Source: Lepidurus packardi
Lineage: Eukaryota; Arthropoda; Branchiopoda; Notostraca; Triopsidae
DNA length: 64,000 nt
Assembly (NCBI GenBank): GCA_023053545.1
Contig: JAKZAN010000001.1
Coordinates: forward strand, 6,282,565 to 6,346,564
Direction: 5' to 3'
Shown: positions 10,700 to 22,000 of the stretch, one piece after another
Position numbering within the stretch: position 1 is the first letter of the stretch
How the letters are laid out: every line of letters begins with the position of its first letter
Program-made: the position numbers and the translations under genes
The notes under the pieces: model-generated
What the model saw: only the letters and a program-made list of their open reading frames with translations
Databases searched by the model: none
What the model was told of the DNA's origin: nothing

Positions 10700-12800
10700 T
10701 CTCTTTTTTGTCATTATCGAAAGACTCTTTATTGTCATCTTCAAGTTCTGATTCGCCAGAGTATTCGGTTTGTTCTATACAATAACCATCGTCACCAACA
10801 ATATTGGAATCATTGTTATGATATTTATTGCGTGTAGTTTGTGACATATTCTGCTAAGCTTGTGTTCTCTAGGTAGTTCGGTCTCTTCGAATATCTATCT
10901 AAAAAATTTTCAGATATAACCATTTTCGTTTTCATCGTCCATTTTCTTAATGACTGGCAAAAGGTTTCGAAAGAATTACTCTATCCTCAGGTTGACATGT
11001 GGGAACGAACACAACAGCCCTGCTGAATTTTCTTAAAGGCAACCTGAAGAAGTAAAAAAACAGCTTCTTGCACACACACCTCTGTGGAATTTAAGAATTT
11101 GTTGCCCACCACTTCTAACTTTTCTCTAAGCGTAAAATTCTTCCATTCATGTACTTCTTTTACCACGTTACGAAGAGTTTCGCCTCATACCCTTTTGCGA
11201 TTTGGTCATGTAACTTGCAATATATGAGGCAGCTGCGTAAGCATCAAATACATACTGAATGTCCATATTTGCGTCCCAGAATTCTAGGAGTAATGGATTA
11301 AAAGCATTTACCATACATTCGTTAGGCGCACGTTTCAAGAACAATGTTGTTTTGGTAATACGTGTTCGCAAAGCACCAATATAAGTTTCTAAATTAAATC
11401 CACACTCGCACAAAAAGGAGTCAAAGGTGGCAAATGTTTCACAAGAAAGGTTCATTAATTCCTTAATTTTTTTCCAAGCAAGACTATATTTATTTATGTT
11501 GTCTTTTGGCTCGTTGGACTCGAAAGGTTTGAGCAACATTGTGTTCGGGACGGGAGGTTTCGGGAAAGCGAAGCGGCATTTCTTGTTTTTTTTCCCTTTT
11601 ACTTTACAGGTAAATGTGTGTCTGTGTTTTTGTACTTCAATGGCCTTTTCTGTGTACGGACCAGATAATTGACAAGAAACGTACTTGTCTACATACCGGA
11701 TTAAGGCTTCGTCGAACGACTGTTCATCTTGAAAATCAGCCGCGTAAGGGGTTGGGTTATCACACCAAAACGAACAAATGAATATGGGGGGAGCCACGTT
11801 GTTGAAATTCCACACGTATTGCATAATCTTTAACTTTGCCAAGTGGTTCGATTGGGTCTCTGAATAACTGTAGAAGTTTGTCCTACGCGGTAATTAAAGT
11901 ATCTTGCACAAGTGACGTTGTCTTTGAGTAAACGACATTTGTCTAACCATGCTAACGATTTAAGTTCAACATCCGTGTACAAGCGTTTATCAACCGTTTT
12001 TCCTAATATTCGCAGGAGGTCAAGCCATCTAGTTTCTGCTGCTGAAAAGCTTAAAAAAAATGCAGGGGGTCCCAGTTGACGAATCATGGCAAATAAGTCA
12101 TGGCATACGCGCTGGAAATAAGGAGGCGATCCACGTACAGATTTTAGGAAATTGAAACCTCCGTCAAACTGCAATGAACGTAAGACTTCCGGGTTTTTCA
12201 GCATCCGTGCGTTAAAAGAAGTTCCTGGTCTTTTATCCTTAGCCTTTAAAATTCTCGTCCCGAAGCGCATAGTGTCAGCTATCTTCTTTATTTGTAGTTT
12301 CTTAACTTTGAAAAAATATGTTAATTTCCGTCTATTGAGCAACACGACGATCGACATGTTGTAACTCAGCTTTGGGCAAAGAGAACTGTAAGAAACCGGT
12401 CGAGATCGAAAATGACCATTTGTATATTGATCGTTAGGATTGAGACAGTAAGCTGGTCTTGCAAAGCCACAAAAGATGTGAGGGAAGGCAAGTTCTTCGC
12501 AGTCCTTATCGCTAAGTTATACCCAATGGTCGCTTGTTTTCTCCAGGTGCTATAATATGAATAACGTCGTCACCTTCCCCATGTAAAAAATTTTCGTTCA
12601 ATAATATAGTATCCATATTGACTCTAGCAATATCTTCAGAAATTTCTGTGTCACTACTATCACTGTGTGGCTTTGTTTTTGGAAATATAATAGAGTCCAT
12701 TGATTCTGGATCTGATGCACCATCAGTGATGACGCTTTCTTCAACACACACTTCCGGAACATCTTCCTCTGTACAAATTGCCAATTCTCTGCAAATGAGA
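10700..12800 (-). pseudogene. Rep (Helitron_like_N, HUH/Y2) domain of Helentron A, frameshifted
   Basis: Rolling-circle initiator nuclease that would nick and join element ends. In transcription order: an acidic stretch (12,512-12,784); 'EELAFPHIF'-type sequence near 12,490; 'GTSFNARMLKNPEVLRSL'; 'LGPPAFFLSFSAAETRW' near 12,050; '[15 protein letters not shown]' near 11,790, with the His-hydrophobic-His metal motif; and the two-tyrosine motif 'SYIASYMTKSQKGM' near 11,200, preceding an 'REKLEVVGNKFLNSTEVCVQ' block near 11,100. The HUH and tyrosine motifs look intact at residue level. The frame breaks near 11,835 and 11,175 and probably elsewhere. A host-gene origin is excluded by the transposon context. 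Confidence 0.85.
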
Positions 12801-12859
12801 TATTATGTTCAATAAATAATGGGACGTGTGACTAGCAGTTTAGCTGCGTTACGCACCAA

Positions 12860-13640
12860 GTTAGGACGAAACAGTTTCTACAAACTCTGGTCGAGTATAA
12901 GTTAACTTTCTTTTCAAGGCCACTTTTATTGTTTCAAAATCTCTAAATTTTCGCGGTTAATTCTGTAATGGTTTCATCAATATCATGTGGAATATTTACG
13001 ACATTTCCTTTCAATTTTGACTGACCTCCTTGTCGCTGTGGTTGTAATCTTAAGAACATGAGACGAGGGGATATCAATCTTCGTTCCATAGGGTTTAAAA
13101 TCTTCAAGAACTTTAGGCAATTCTGGGGAAGCCAACTTTATTTAGTTTTGACATTGGAGGAATTTTACCCTTCTGCAGATATCTGAAACCCACGTTATGC
13201 ACACGAATTCGGTGTGTATGGCTCGGAAAACACGAAACAAATAACTGGCTTGCGCAAGATATGTCATTATCGTTAAGTTCATCGATGGCTGGTTTGCAGT
13301 TTTTTGGCAGGAAACAATGAACGCTTAAAAAAAAGTTGGGAACAACTTCCGCATATAAAATCTGGTCCTTGACTCAGTAAAGTTTTCTCTCTTTTCAAAG
13401 CTATATCAACACACGTATCTGAAGAATTTTCATTGCTCATAGAAAATTAAAGGCAGTGTACTCTGTGTTTATATCTATATTCACTTGTTTTTTCTTCGTG
13501 ACGGTTCCCAGCAGAAGCGTTAATACGCGTTGTCTTAATTTCCGTTTTCATACAAACCAATTCTGGATCTTCATTATGCATATAAGGACACATTACTATG
13601 CTGGATTTATGACTAATACATACGTTATTGAAGTCCATAA
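12860..13640 (-). pseudogene. DUF6570-like segment of Helentron A
   Basis: Between the zinc-finger ORF and Rep, the minus strand reads 'MERRLISPRLMFLRLQPQRQ' and 'GGQSKLKGNVVNIPHDID' near 13,000-13,100, which I recognise as DUF6570, a domain that regularly precedes Helitron_like_N in animal Helentrons. Role unknown. Upstream (13,100-13,640), Cys-containing fragments such as 'NFFCRGHQ' and 'CPYMHNEDPELVC' lie in several frames and are probably its N-terminal part. The frame is broken repeatedly, so exact limits are approximate. Confidence 0.6.
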
Positions 13641-13649
13641 TGCATTCGA

Positions 13650-14240
13650 AGACACCAAGAGGGCGTCATTGTCCTTTTAAGCAACGTGTTGTTTCTAAGG
13701 TAAAGCAGTAAATACTGAAGTGATGTAAGTCATTCAACCCAATAAAACATTCTTTCAGTAACATTAGGCAGAGCAAAAGTAGTAATATTTTTGATCTGTG
13801 CACAACGATCCCAATAACGCACAATGCACGCTACAGCTCCGTTTTTGCATTATTATGACTAGTGAAAAGGTTAATAGTGTCATTTTCTGTTTTAAAGATA
13901 CCAATACAGTAATTTCTTGTATTCAACGACGAAGTAACTACCCTCTCGCGAAGGCTAAACTGAAGTACGTACTAAATTGTGAAGGTAAAACTTTTGTACA
14001 CAAAATTCGTGAAAAACACGTGAACGAAAGTCCCATATCTGGGAAAGAAAACTTACTAGGTATCTTTGTAAGTGATATTTGAGACTTGTAATCTGCGTAC
14101 AAGTTATATAACGGTCATTCCAATTTTACGTATATGTCGAATCATCTCAAAGTTAGTATAGTCAATTTGAAGTAGCCCTCTAAAAAATAGCACAACGTAA
14201 CGCCAAAAATACCAACAGTGAAAGCTACTGATTGACCACA
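13650..14240 (-). other. Helentron A interior without recognisable domain
   Basis: About 600 bp between the zinc-finger ORF and the DUF6570-like segment. A plus-strand open frame at 13,798-14,082 has no recognisable content and opposes the element's coding strand. Nothing else supportable. Confidence 0.4.
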
Positions 14241-14247
14241 TTTGCGA

Positions 14248-16264
14248 TCAATGTAAAAGTTGTCTGCGATTTTCTATACCCTTACATAAAACAGAATGCC
14301 GAACTAAATGGCTACGATTTGAAAGCTGTAAGCCACATTCAGGACATTCAAAACTCGTAATACTGGTGGATAATAAGTTTTGACAACTAAGCTTGTGTTT
14401 ATGAAGCAGGGCTCGATTAACGATAGATTCACCACAACCTAGGCATTGCACTTCCTGGCTATTAGACGAAGAGTTACTGGTTATATTAGTATGGTCCTTA
14501 AGTAATGTTACGACTTTCGGAGAATGAGGATTTCGGATATCGTTCTGTAAGTCAGCTACTTTTGTCCCTAACTTTTTGAATGAAGTTCTCCTTACTTAGA
14601 GTATCTGTTTGACAATGTTTCCCACTGTCATTTGCAGGTTTTAAGCATATATTCGTAGTCTGTTGAGAAAAAAGGGAGACATATTTTGAAATGTCTTTGT
14701 AAATTCGAAGAACGAGTAAAAAATCCTATAGCAGTTCTCACATACAAATTCTTTTCGCTCCTGTTCACTAATTTCTAAAATGTTACTCGGAAGATCATAC
14801 ACTAAAGTTGCAGTATTCCTTATTTCTTACATTAGCCGCATGGTGCTGTACTTTCCTTATCCACATGAACAACTCCGATTTGTCTGTCAAATCCTGACTT
14901 AGGCGAAAAATGTGTTAGTTGTGCAAAACGAGGAATGTCGATTTAATCCACGGCGCGTAGAAAATGTTCGCAGGCAATTCCCACAAGTATTTTCATTCTT
15001 TTGTGACGTTTCACTGCCACTAAGTCTCTCCTCAATAGTCTTGGCCTTACTGATCTGTAAGTCTTCATTTCCTTCACACTTTATATTCTTAGGAGCGTGC
15101 TTACTGTAATAACTAAATGCTGAATCGTGAGTAGTTACCGTTGTCTTATTCTCTTTTGGCAAATCTGCATTCACTTTGTGGTATGTCATCACATTTAACA
15201 GCAATGTAGGCTGACAGCTGTCATCTAGATGTTGTACCTTTTTATTGTTTAACGTTAATAATATCTTTCGGGAAGCAAGGTCAGCATTCCTTTTATAGGT
15301 TTCTTTGCTAGCATTTGAACCAGTCAAATCAATTTACTACTGGTACTTCGTTTCCATGTATAAGCGGAAAAGATTTCAACTTTTGCTTCATTTCAGTCGC
15401 GATGGTAAGGTCTTCTCCACAAAATGAATTTTGACAATCGTTCTTTTCTGATTTCAAATTTTTCGTATTATTCATTTTCGATTTTTTCGGTTTCTCTGAT
15501 GTCTTTTTATCAACATCAGCAGGAAGGCACATATTAGTAGCATAGCTAGCAGTTATATTACCGATAGTTACAGCCCGTGTTAGCCTTTCATTGCATATAC
15601 CACGACTACAGCCTACCTACAGTTTGTACAAGTGTATTCAGACGTGCATTTCCCTAATTCTTTGCAACAAACTGGCACAATGTCATACTGCGGATTACCA
15701 TGCGATAACACCGAACCAATACATGTTCCGTAGGTACCCAATTAATTCATGGAATTCTAGTTCTAGCAGGACAGCAGTACCCATACTATCAGGTTTACCA
15801 GAGGCATCTCGTGCATGCGAATCAAAAAGAAAGTATTTTCCATTGCGCTCCATAATGCTTGTACAATGTGAGCAACTAATAAAAAGCACACCAGCACAGC
15901 TATGTGCAGCTCTTACGGAATCTTCCAAAGTGGTAGCATATGGATGAGTTTCCCGTGGACATATAAAACCAAACGCATCTTGCCCATGCAGAACGTCTCT
16001 AATATACCAAATTCTTTAAAATCCAAGTATCCCGGTAGTTCGGCAGAAAAAAAATACCTCTCACGGGTGCTCGTAAGTTCGGTATAATTTCATCTCCCAT
16101 CGTCATTATATCACACATGTTTTTTTCAATCCACTCGTTAGGAGGAACCAAATAACTCCATGCAATAGATACAAAAGCCATCGGTGTGCACTGAGCACCA
16201 CGACTAGAAGCAGAAAAAACATGCGCAAATTGCGAATACGGGCGCTCTTACAGATCAACCTCAT
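14248..16264 (-). pseudogene. Cysteine-protease-like / C2H2 zinc-finger ORF of Helentron A, frameshifted
   Basis: Broken equivalent of the intact ORF at 40,162-41,829, with the start corresponding to 16,264. Fragments include the 'CTPMAFVSIAWSYLVPPNEW' region (sequence upstream of 16,181), 'HSCAGVLFISCSHCTSIMER' and 'LFDSHARDASGKPDS' (15,695-15,928), a Lys/Asn-rich linker (15,329-15,532) and a C2H2 finger 'CGNCLRTFSTRRGLNRHSSF' (14,899-15,327). Unlike copy B it continues past 14,598 into two more fingers: 'CPECGLQLSNRSHLVRHSVL' and 'CLGCGESIVNRALLHKHKLS' (14,248-14,451). Against copy B it shows about 17 single-base length differences and almost no substitutions, so the breaks may be sequencing errors rather than decay. 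Confidence 0.75.
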
Positions 16265-17590
16265 GCTTTAATTACCAGAAAAAACGAGCAGATGTATTAT
16301 TAATTAACTGTGTAAAAGAAAGCAACCGTATAGTGAAATGTAAATAAATATTTTCAACCACGAATTACCTATCAATCGTGAAAAATCCAACAATCTCAAT
16401 AAACAACGGAATCCAGCAATTATCCAAATCTCCAACAAATAAATCGTCCGAATTCCAAAACTTCTAGTACATAAAATAGAAGTAATCAGCTCACGAAGGT
16501 AACAGGAAGTGCTGAAACATATGAAACTGTTATTCATTGAACATTACCTGATACTCCTAAAAATTCCAAAAGATAACCAGCCGGAATAATTATTCAGAAA
16601 TTATCCACTTATCATACGGAAAGAATCGGTCTAATGACAATGCAAACAATGAGTTCAGTTCGCAAAGGCACTGCAAACAGTACAGTACATAATATAAAAG
16701 TAATCAGCTCACGAACGGTAACAGGAAGTGCTGAAACATATAAAATTGTTATCATTGAATATTACCTGATACTCCAAAAAATTCAAGCCGGAATAATGAT
16801 TCAGAAATTATCCAGTTACCATACGGGGAAGAATCGTCTAATGACAATGCAAACAATGAGTTCAGTTCGTTCAGTTCAGTACTGCAAACAGTACAAAACA
16901 AGAAACAAGTCTAATTAACATTGCAGTCACAAAAATTAGAGCAGGTGACTGCCGGATCGAGAGAAAACAAAAAACAAGAATTTTTCCAAATATCCAAGCA
17001 AGAAAATCAATCGTCCAAACAGGAAAAATGTCTACCCCGTTAGATATAAGATAAGAAGAAATCAGTCCACAAAACTAACGTAAGTGCTGACATAAGAAGA
17101 AATCAGTTCACAAAAACTAACGTAAGTGCTGACATAAGAAATATCAGCATAGAAAGCTACCAATAAAAACAGAATACAATTTTAGCAATTGATCTTATTT
17201 TTACCTATGAGTCCTCAAAATTCAAACTCTGCACGATATAGTAAGCTTTTGTCACAGCTAATAACAAACGTTTACCAACGTTGATTCTGCTACCCTGTCC
17301 TATTGATCCTACAGACGTGACGTCACAAGCCCAAAAACTATCACGTGCTGGTACGTTCTAACCCGTTTTGTGATCCAATTTGCCCACTTCTGAGAATCTC
17401 ATGAAAGGAGCACGAACGACCTGGCCGATGGCAAATATGTCCTTATCTCTCCACCCACCAAACCCACCCCAAAATAACACAGGGGTCAGCCCTTATCGGA
17501 AAAACCCGAGCCAAGCTCAGCAACCCACCCTCCCACTGGCAAGGCTAAAGTCTGGACGATATATTAAGCTGTTGTCACAGCTAAAAACGC
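16265..17590 (-). repeat. 5' non-coding region of Helentron A with tandem subterminal units
   Basis: Matches 41,830-43,137 in copy B. Short internal direct repeats are seen ('cacgaaggtaacaggaagtg' and 'gaaatcagt.cacaaaactaacgtaagtgctgac', each twice). Two ~318-bp-spaced terminal units follow, ending 'cacgatatagtaag...cacagctaa' (~17,234-17,270) and 'gacgatatattaag...cacagctaa' (~17,550-17,583). The outer unit ends in the perfect hairpin agctgt-tgtc-acagct (17,567-17,582). Homology with copy B stops just beyond it, which I take as the 5' boundary. The region is C-rich on plus (G-rich on the element's coding strand) and would contain its promoter. Confidence 0.65.
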
Positions 17591-17599
17591 AAGTGAGCA

Positions 17600-18640
17600 C
17601 ATGCCATGTGATCCTAAGTACTGAAAACTGAAATGCAAACGATCATATGAATAAACCGCCAATGAGCATAACGGAATCATCGAACGAAACTAGGGGGGTG
17701 AAAATTTTTTTTAATTTGTATTGTGAAATGTTATATATGTAATTTAAAAACCTTACACACAATAGATATCCAGGAGTCGAGCTTAAACAAGAGTGGGTTT
17801 TACACTTCTCTTCCATTATCTATCTTGTGTCGAAACCAAACCGAGTTTGCAAAAGGAGCAAATAGGTCATACAAAATTCAGAATTTGAGGAGTGTATTTG
17901 CAAATTTCAAGGGGATAACAAAACTCGGGCGGTATACGGTATACTTTTTGAACACTATTACATTCGAGAAGTAAAATGGTTAAAATGCTAAATTAGCTAA
18001 TCTATGTTAAGTAATATAGAAATCATTTGAAAATCTTGTCTGAATTAAAGTTAAAACTAAGATTAATTAAATCTAAGATTAAATCTGATTAAACTAAGAT
18101 TATTTTTCGTAAGTTCGATTATTTAGATACTGGCATCGTTTATTTCTAATTTGATACACCCATCATTTCTCCTTTTCGTAATGAATACTATTCGGCCATT
18201 GCACCGCTTTCGTGTACCGACAGTTTTACTCGAAGACAAGACAAGGTTAACAAAGGGAATTCCGATATTGACCATCCTATTCTTTTAGCCTATAGGCACA
18301 TTTATTTTACTTCAATACAGTGTTACAAATCAAGCGTGTTGGGAAACACAGAGCACCTAGGATGATTTGAGCTTACTTCCGATTTACAACCCTGTCATTT
18401 CGAAACCCGGCAGGGTTTTATTTTTGGCTACTTCGTTTCGCAAATTCTAATTCGCGTTTTTACGCCTTTTGTTTAGCAAGCTGCCAGACTTTGCTTTTCG
18501 CGTGTCAATGTTTAAAATCGCGTCTTTCGACCAACCCGTGTGAATCTTGTCTTGAGCTGCATGCATACGATATAAACAATAACAAACAAAATTGAATAAA
18601 TTCAGAAAAGGTAGAATAATCAAATCCGAAAGTGCCAGCA
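17600..18640. other. Intergenic region upstream of RRP36
   Basis: About 1 kb between the Helentron end and the RRP36 start. AT-rich, with runs such as 'ttaaatctaagattaaatct' around 18,060-18,110. No gene seen; should contain the RRP36 promoter. Confidence 0.5.
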
Positions 18641-18991
18641 ATGGATGTAGATATTTCGGACTCAGAAGATTACGAGGAGGACCAAGATATTGGACAGGAG
18701 GAAGAGACAGGGTAGTGAAGATGATATTCCAGCCACCATGCCCATGCTGAAAGCGTTCGATGCGAAGTTCCAGCAGAAGCTAAAATGCGACGACTGAGGC
18801 TTCAGAGTCACCCAGAGCCAACAGCGACGACGAAAGAGTTGAGCAAAATACTGCAGTATTTTGTCAGGGGCGTAACAACAATATGTTTTCTCCCTCCGTT
18901 TGCAGACTGAAATCCGGAAAGAGCTTCTCAACTTTGTCCTTTGAAGAACTACAGAAAGTTAAACAGAGAATTGGCTGCAAGAAATATCAGG
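18641..18991 (+). CDS. RRP36: Probable RRP36 rRNA-processing protein, N-terminal part, cut by gap
   Basis: RRP36 is a nucleolar factor in early cleavages of pre-rRNA for the small ribosomal subunit. The reading starts at the ATG of 'MDVDISDSEDYEEDQD', an acidic N-terminus. It continues with 'EDDIPATMPMLKAFDAKFQQ', a basic stretch, and after a probable short intron (about 18,871-18,905) the family hallmark 'STLSFEELQKVKQRIGCKKY' immediately before the assembly gap. One-base shifts are needed near 18,712 and 18,785 to keep the frame, consistent with poor sequence next to the gap. The C-terminal two-thirds, including the conserved basic domain, would lie inside the gap. Identification rests on the LSFEEL...G.K.Y motif, so it is probable, not certain. 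Confidence 0.55.
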
Positions 18992-19091
18992 NNNNNNNNN
19001 NNNNNNNNNNNNNNNNNNNNNNNNNNNNNNNNNNNNNNNNNNNNNNNNNNNNNNNNNNNNNNNNNNNNNNNNNNNNNNNNNNNNNNNNNNN
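18992..19091. other. Assembly gap (exactly 100 N)
   Basis: One hundred consecutive N, the usual convention for a scaffold gap of unknown size. It must hide at least the RRP36 C-terminus and the MED13 N-terminus, because the sequence on the two sides belongs to different genes. Confidence 0.98.
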
Positions 19092-22000
19092 GGATCCTGG
19101 GAAGAAAGTTTATCTTATGAATGTCGATCTTTGTTGTTCAAAGCACTGCATAATCTCATCGAGAGGTAAGTGTCGGTATAATCTATATATTATTCCTGGG
19201 CATAGAGATGCGATATAATTATTTCGGAATTCGGGTTTTACTAGGTGTTTGCTCACAAGAGACTTTGTAAGACTGGGAAAATGGTTTGTGCAGCCTTACG
19301 AAGGTTTGGATGCGTCTCCAGGACAAAGCAACACCCATCTGTCTTTCGGATTCACTTTCTTTGTTCACGGGGATAGCACAGTGTGTGCCTCCATGGACGT
19401 AAGACAGCATCCTTCCGTACGCAAGCTATCTAAACGTCACTTGGCGGCGGCCAGTGCGTCCGCCTCTCCCGTGCAAGGTAGCAATGACAATTATTGACAT
19501 AAGCGTAGACGTTACTTTATTGGGGTAATAATGTTGTACAGTTTTGCTGGCGCCGTATGGATTATCGGGCACTTTGACGGGTCAAAGCTTTAGATCCGAT
19601 CCGCAAACTGTCAAGCTTCTGGAAGAATGGAAGCAATTTTACCCTCTGGATATTACTGGGAAGAATACTTCGGTTTCTACCGATGCGGAAGGGCCGAATG
19701 GTGCGGACTCTGTACCGCCCATGGTCGAAGTCTTGATTGGTACTCACGCAATTACAGTGATTTGTGGTTTTCTTTAACGATTTCTTTTTTTTAGGCGGCA
19801 CGCGCATGCGTTATCCAACGAATTTCGTGCTAGTGACCGATATGGACGATGCCTCCAATGTGTTAGCACTCTCGCATTTAGCTTCGGTCGAAGGAGGTAT
19901 TTGTTTCGCAAGTTGCAAAAAATTGAGGCATATTGTAACTCACTGTGTACTCTTGGTTCCTCAGGACTTCCCCTAACACCACCCTCTTCTCCCTGTCCCA
20001 CACCGTCCAAAGCGCCTTTGTCGGTTCCTTCAGCTCCTCCAGCTCCACCCCCCCTTACCGCCCCCTTATCCCGTTCCCCAGTTGTCGTCTTCACCACCTC
20101 CGGCTGCTGTTTTGTCTGAGCAAGCCTGGGAGGATAGTATCTTACTGCCAGGTTGTCACCTGCATTGTCAAACTGAGCCTCCTACAACCAGTGATGCCCC
20201 GCCCACCGCCAGTCAGCCACAGCAGCAACCACTTTGGGAGTTCGTCGAACCAGCTACTAGAACTGCCTGCACCTGCGCAAAGTAAAACACAATTTTTTCC
20301 TACATGTTTTTTTGGTTGCTTTGTGTAGTTTAGTCTTTTCGGGGATTGTGAGATTTAATTTTTAGCCACTTTTTTGTAGACTTGATTTAAAAGATAAGGT
20401 AGGGGGCTAAAGAAAGTGGTTCGCATGGCTAGTTCTGGTCACTTGACCCAACCTCCCTCCCAACAGGTTCAAGCGCCAGAGAAGTCGTGGGGGGTCTTCT
20501 TCCAGTACGAGTAACAGCAACCTTGCCTTGGGTAACGGGATATTAAGCCCTGCCCACGCGTCAGTCCCATCTTCCAAACCTAAAATTGACAAGAGTATGG
20601 GGAAAAGCTCTTCCTCCATGCCGTTCCATCGTCGAGCGCCTTTGCCTGCCTGGAAAGTTCCAGTAGAAGAGGCAGAGGGAGCTGAAGACAGCGAGAAAAG
20701 GTGGGGAAGGGAGTTGAGTTACATCTAAAAAAAAAATGGCTAAAACAATTGAACGCGATTGGGTTCAAGTTCGTGTGTGGGGTTTGGCATCGGTATGTCT
20801 GTGACTTGGGTTGAGGTGTGCGCTTGGTATTAGCCATGTGTGTGGAGAAAGCTAAACTAAAACTAGAAAAAATAATAATATGAATTTAATGCCACCAACA
20901 CAAAATCCCAAACCTCTACTTCTTCTTTTCTTTTGACTCCTCCCGCGTTTTTAACTGGGAAAAAGGAAAGAATGTAAACTTGTCTCCTTGTCGTTTAGCC
21001 AGTAGTGCCGCAAATTGTGAGTTTGGGGTAGGCGTGGCTTACTCTGGGCTTGGTTGGTATTGTGCTGGGCTTCATCCTTTTTACTCTCTAGAACCGGCGT
21101 TGGATTGTTATTTCCAATGTTTTTAGTTTGCTTTGTTACGTATTATTATTTAAAAAAAATAACGCCTAGAACACATTTTTTGCGGGAGGTTTGATTGCCT
21201 TTGGAAATGTCGGTAGCGGTTCTTCTGGTAGAACAGGCATTGTGGCTTGGGCATCTTGTTCAATAGTAGAGTAAAATGCCACTAATAATGTCGTTTCTAT
21301 TTTCACAGGTCTGGCCAAGCGTCAACTGCACCTGGTCACCCTTCCTATAGAGGTACAGGAACTTCCAATCCTACCTTGGTTCCTCCCATGTCCTGCTTCG
21401 CCTGCCTCGGTAGTACCCTCTCCATTACCAACTCCGCATTCTCAACCAGCCAGCGTGCCTCCAACTGGTAACATCTTTTTCTTCCTGCCGGGTGCTTAAA
21501 AAAACCCATCTAATTGAACACTGTTTTGTATGCATAGATACAGCCATGCCTACGTTAAGCCCTCATCCTCCAGCTTCGCAGGAGCCGGGCACGAATGGAG
21601 CTCCTCCTACACCAGCTGAAGCGGAAAGTAAAGGTCCAATTCATACCCCCTTGGGCGGCACCGTCGCTCAGCCATTAGATTCCAATTCCTTACCAGGAGG
21701 TCATAGTAGCAGCTCAGGCGGGCCTAAATCTGCGGCATCACTTCACAACCAATCTTACTCGCCTTACGGCTCTTCCAGTGTTGAAACCAAAGCTGGGGCT
21801 GATACGCCAGGACCTGGGCCGGCCTCAGGTAACGGGTGGCCCCATTCTGTGGGACAAGGGCCGGCATCCTCTAGCGGTATAGAAAGGCCACCCAAGAGTC
21901 AGGGGCCAGCAAGTAGTGCCACGCCCACGGGATTAACTTTTAGTGGGAGCAGCGGGGCTGGCACCTGCACTGGCCAGGGTCACGATGGGACGTCCTTGCA

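Larger units (their letters stand above)
8000..17590 (-). mobile_element. Helentron (Helitron2-class) rolling-circle transposon, copy A, coding frames broken
   Basis: About 9.6 kb on the minus strand, 5' end near 17,583. In transcription order it carries subterminal tandem units, a protease-like/zinc-finger ORF, a DUF6570-like segment, a Rep domain with HUH and Y2 motifs, a Pif1 helicase and a C-terminal EEP (AP-endonuclease-like) domain. Rep plus Pif1 defines Helitrons; the added endonuclease marks the Helentron/Helitron2 branch. Every ORF is split by one-base frameshifts. The 3' end is not defined: the last recognisable codons stop at 8,018 and I saw no clear terminal hairpin. The 5' ~3 kb is shared with copy B at 40,169-43,137. 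Confidence 0.85.
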
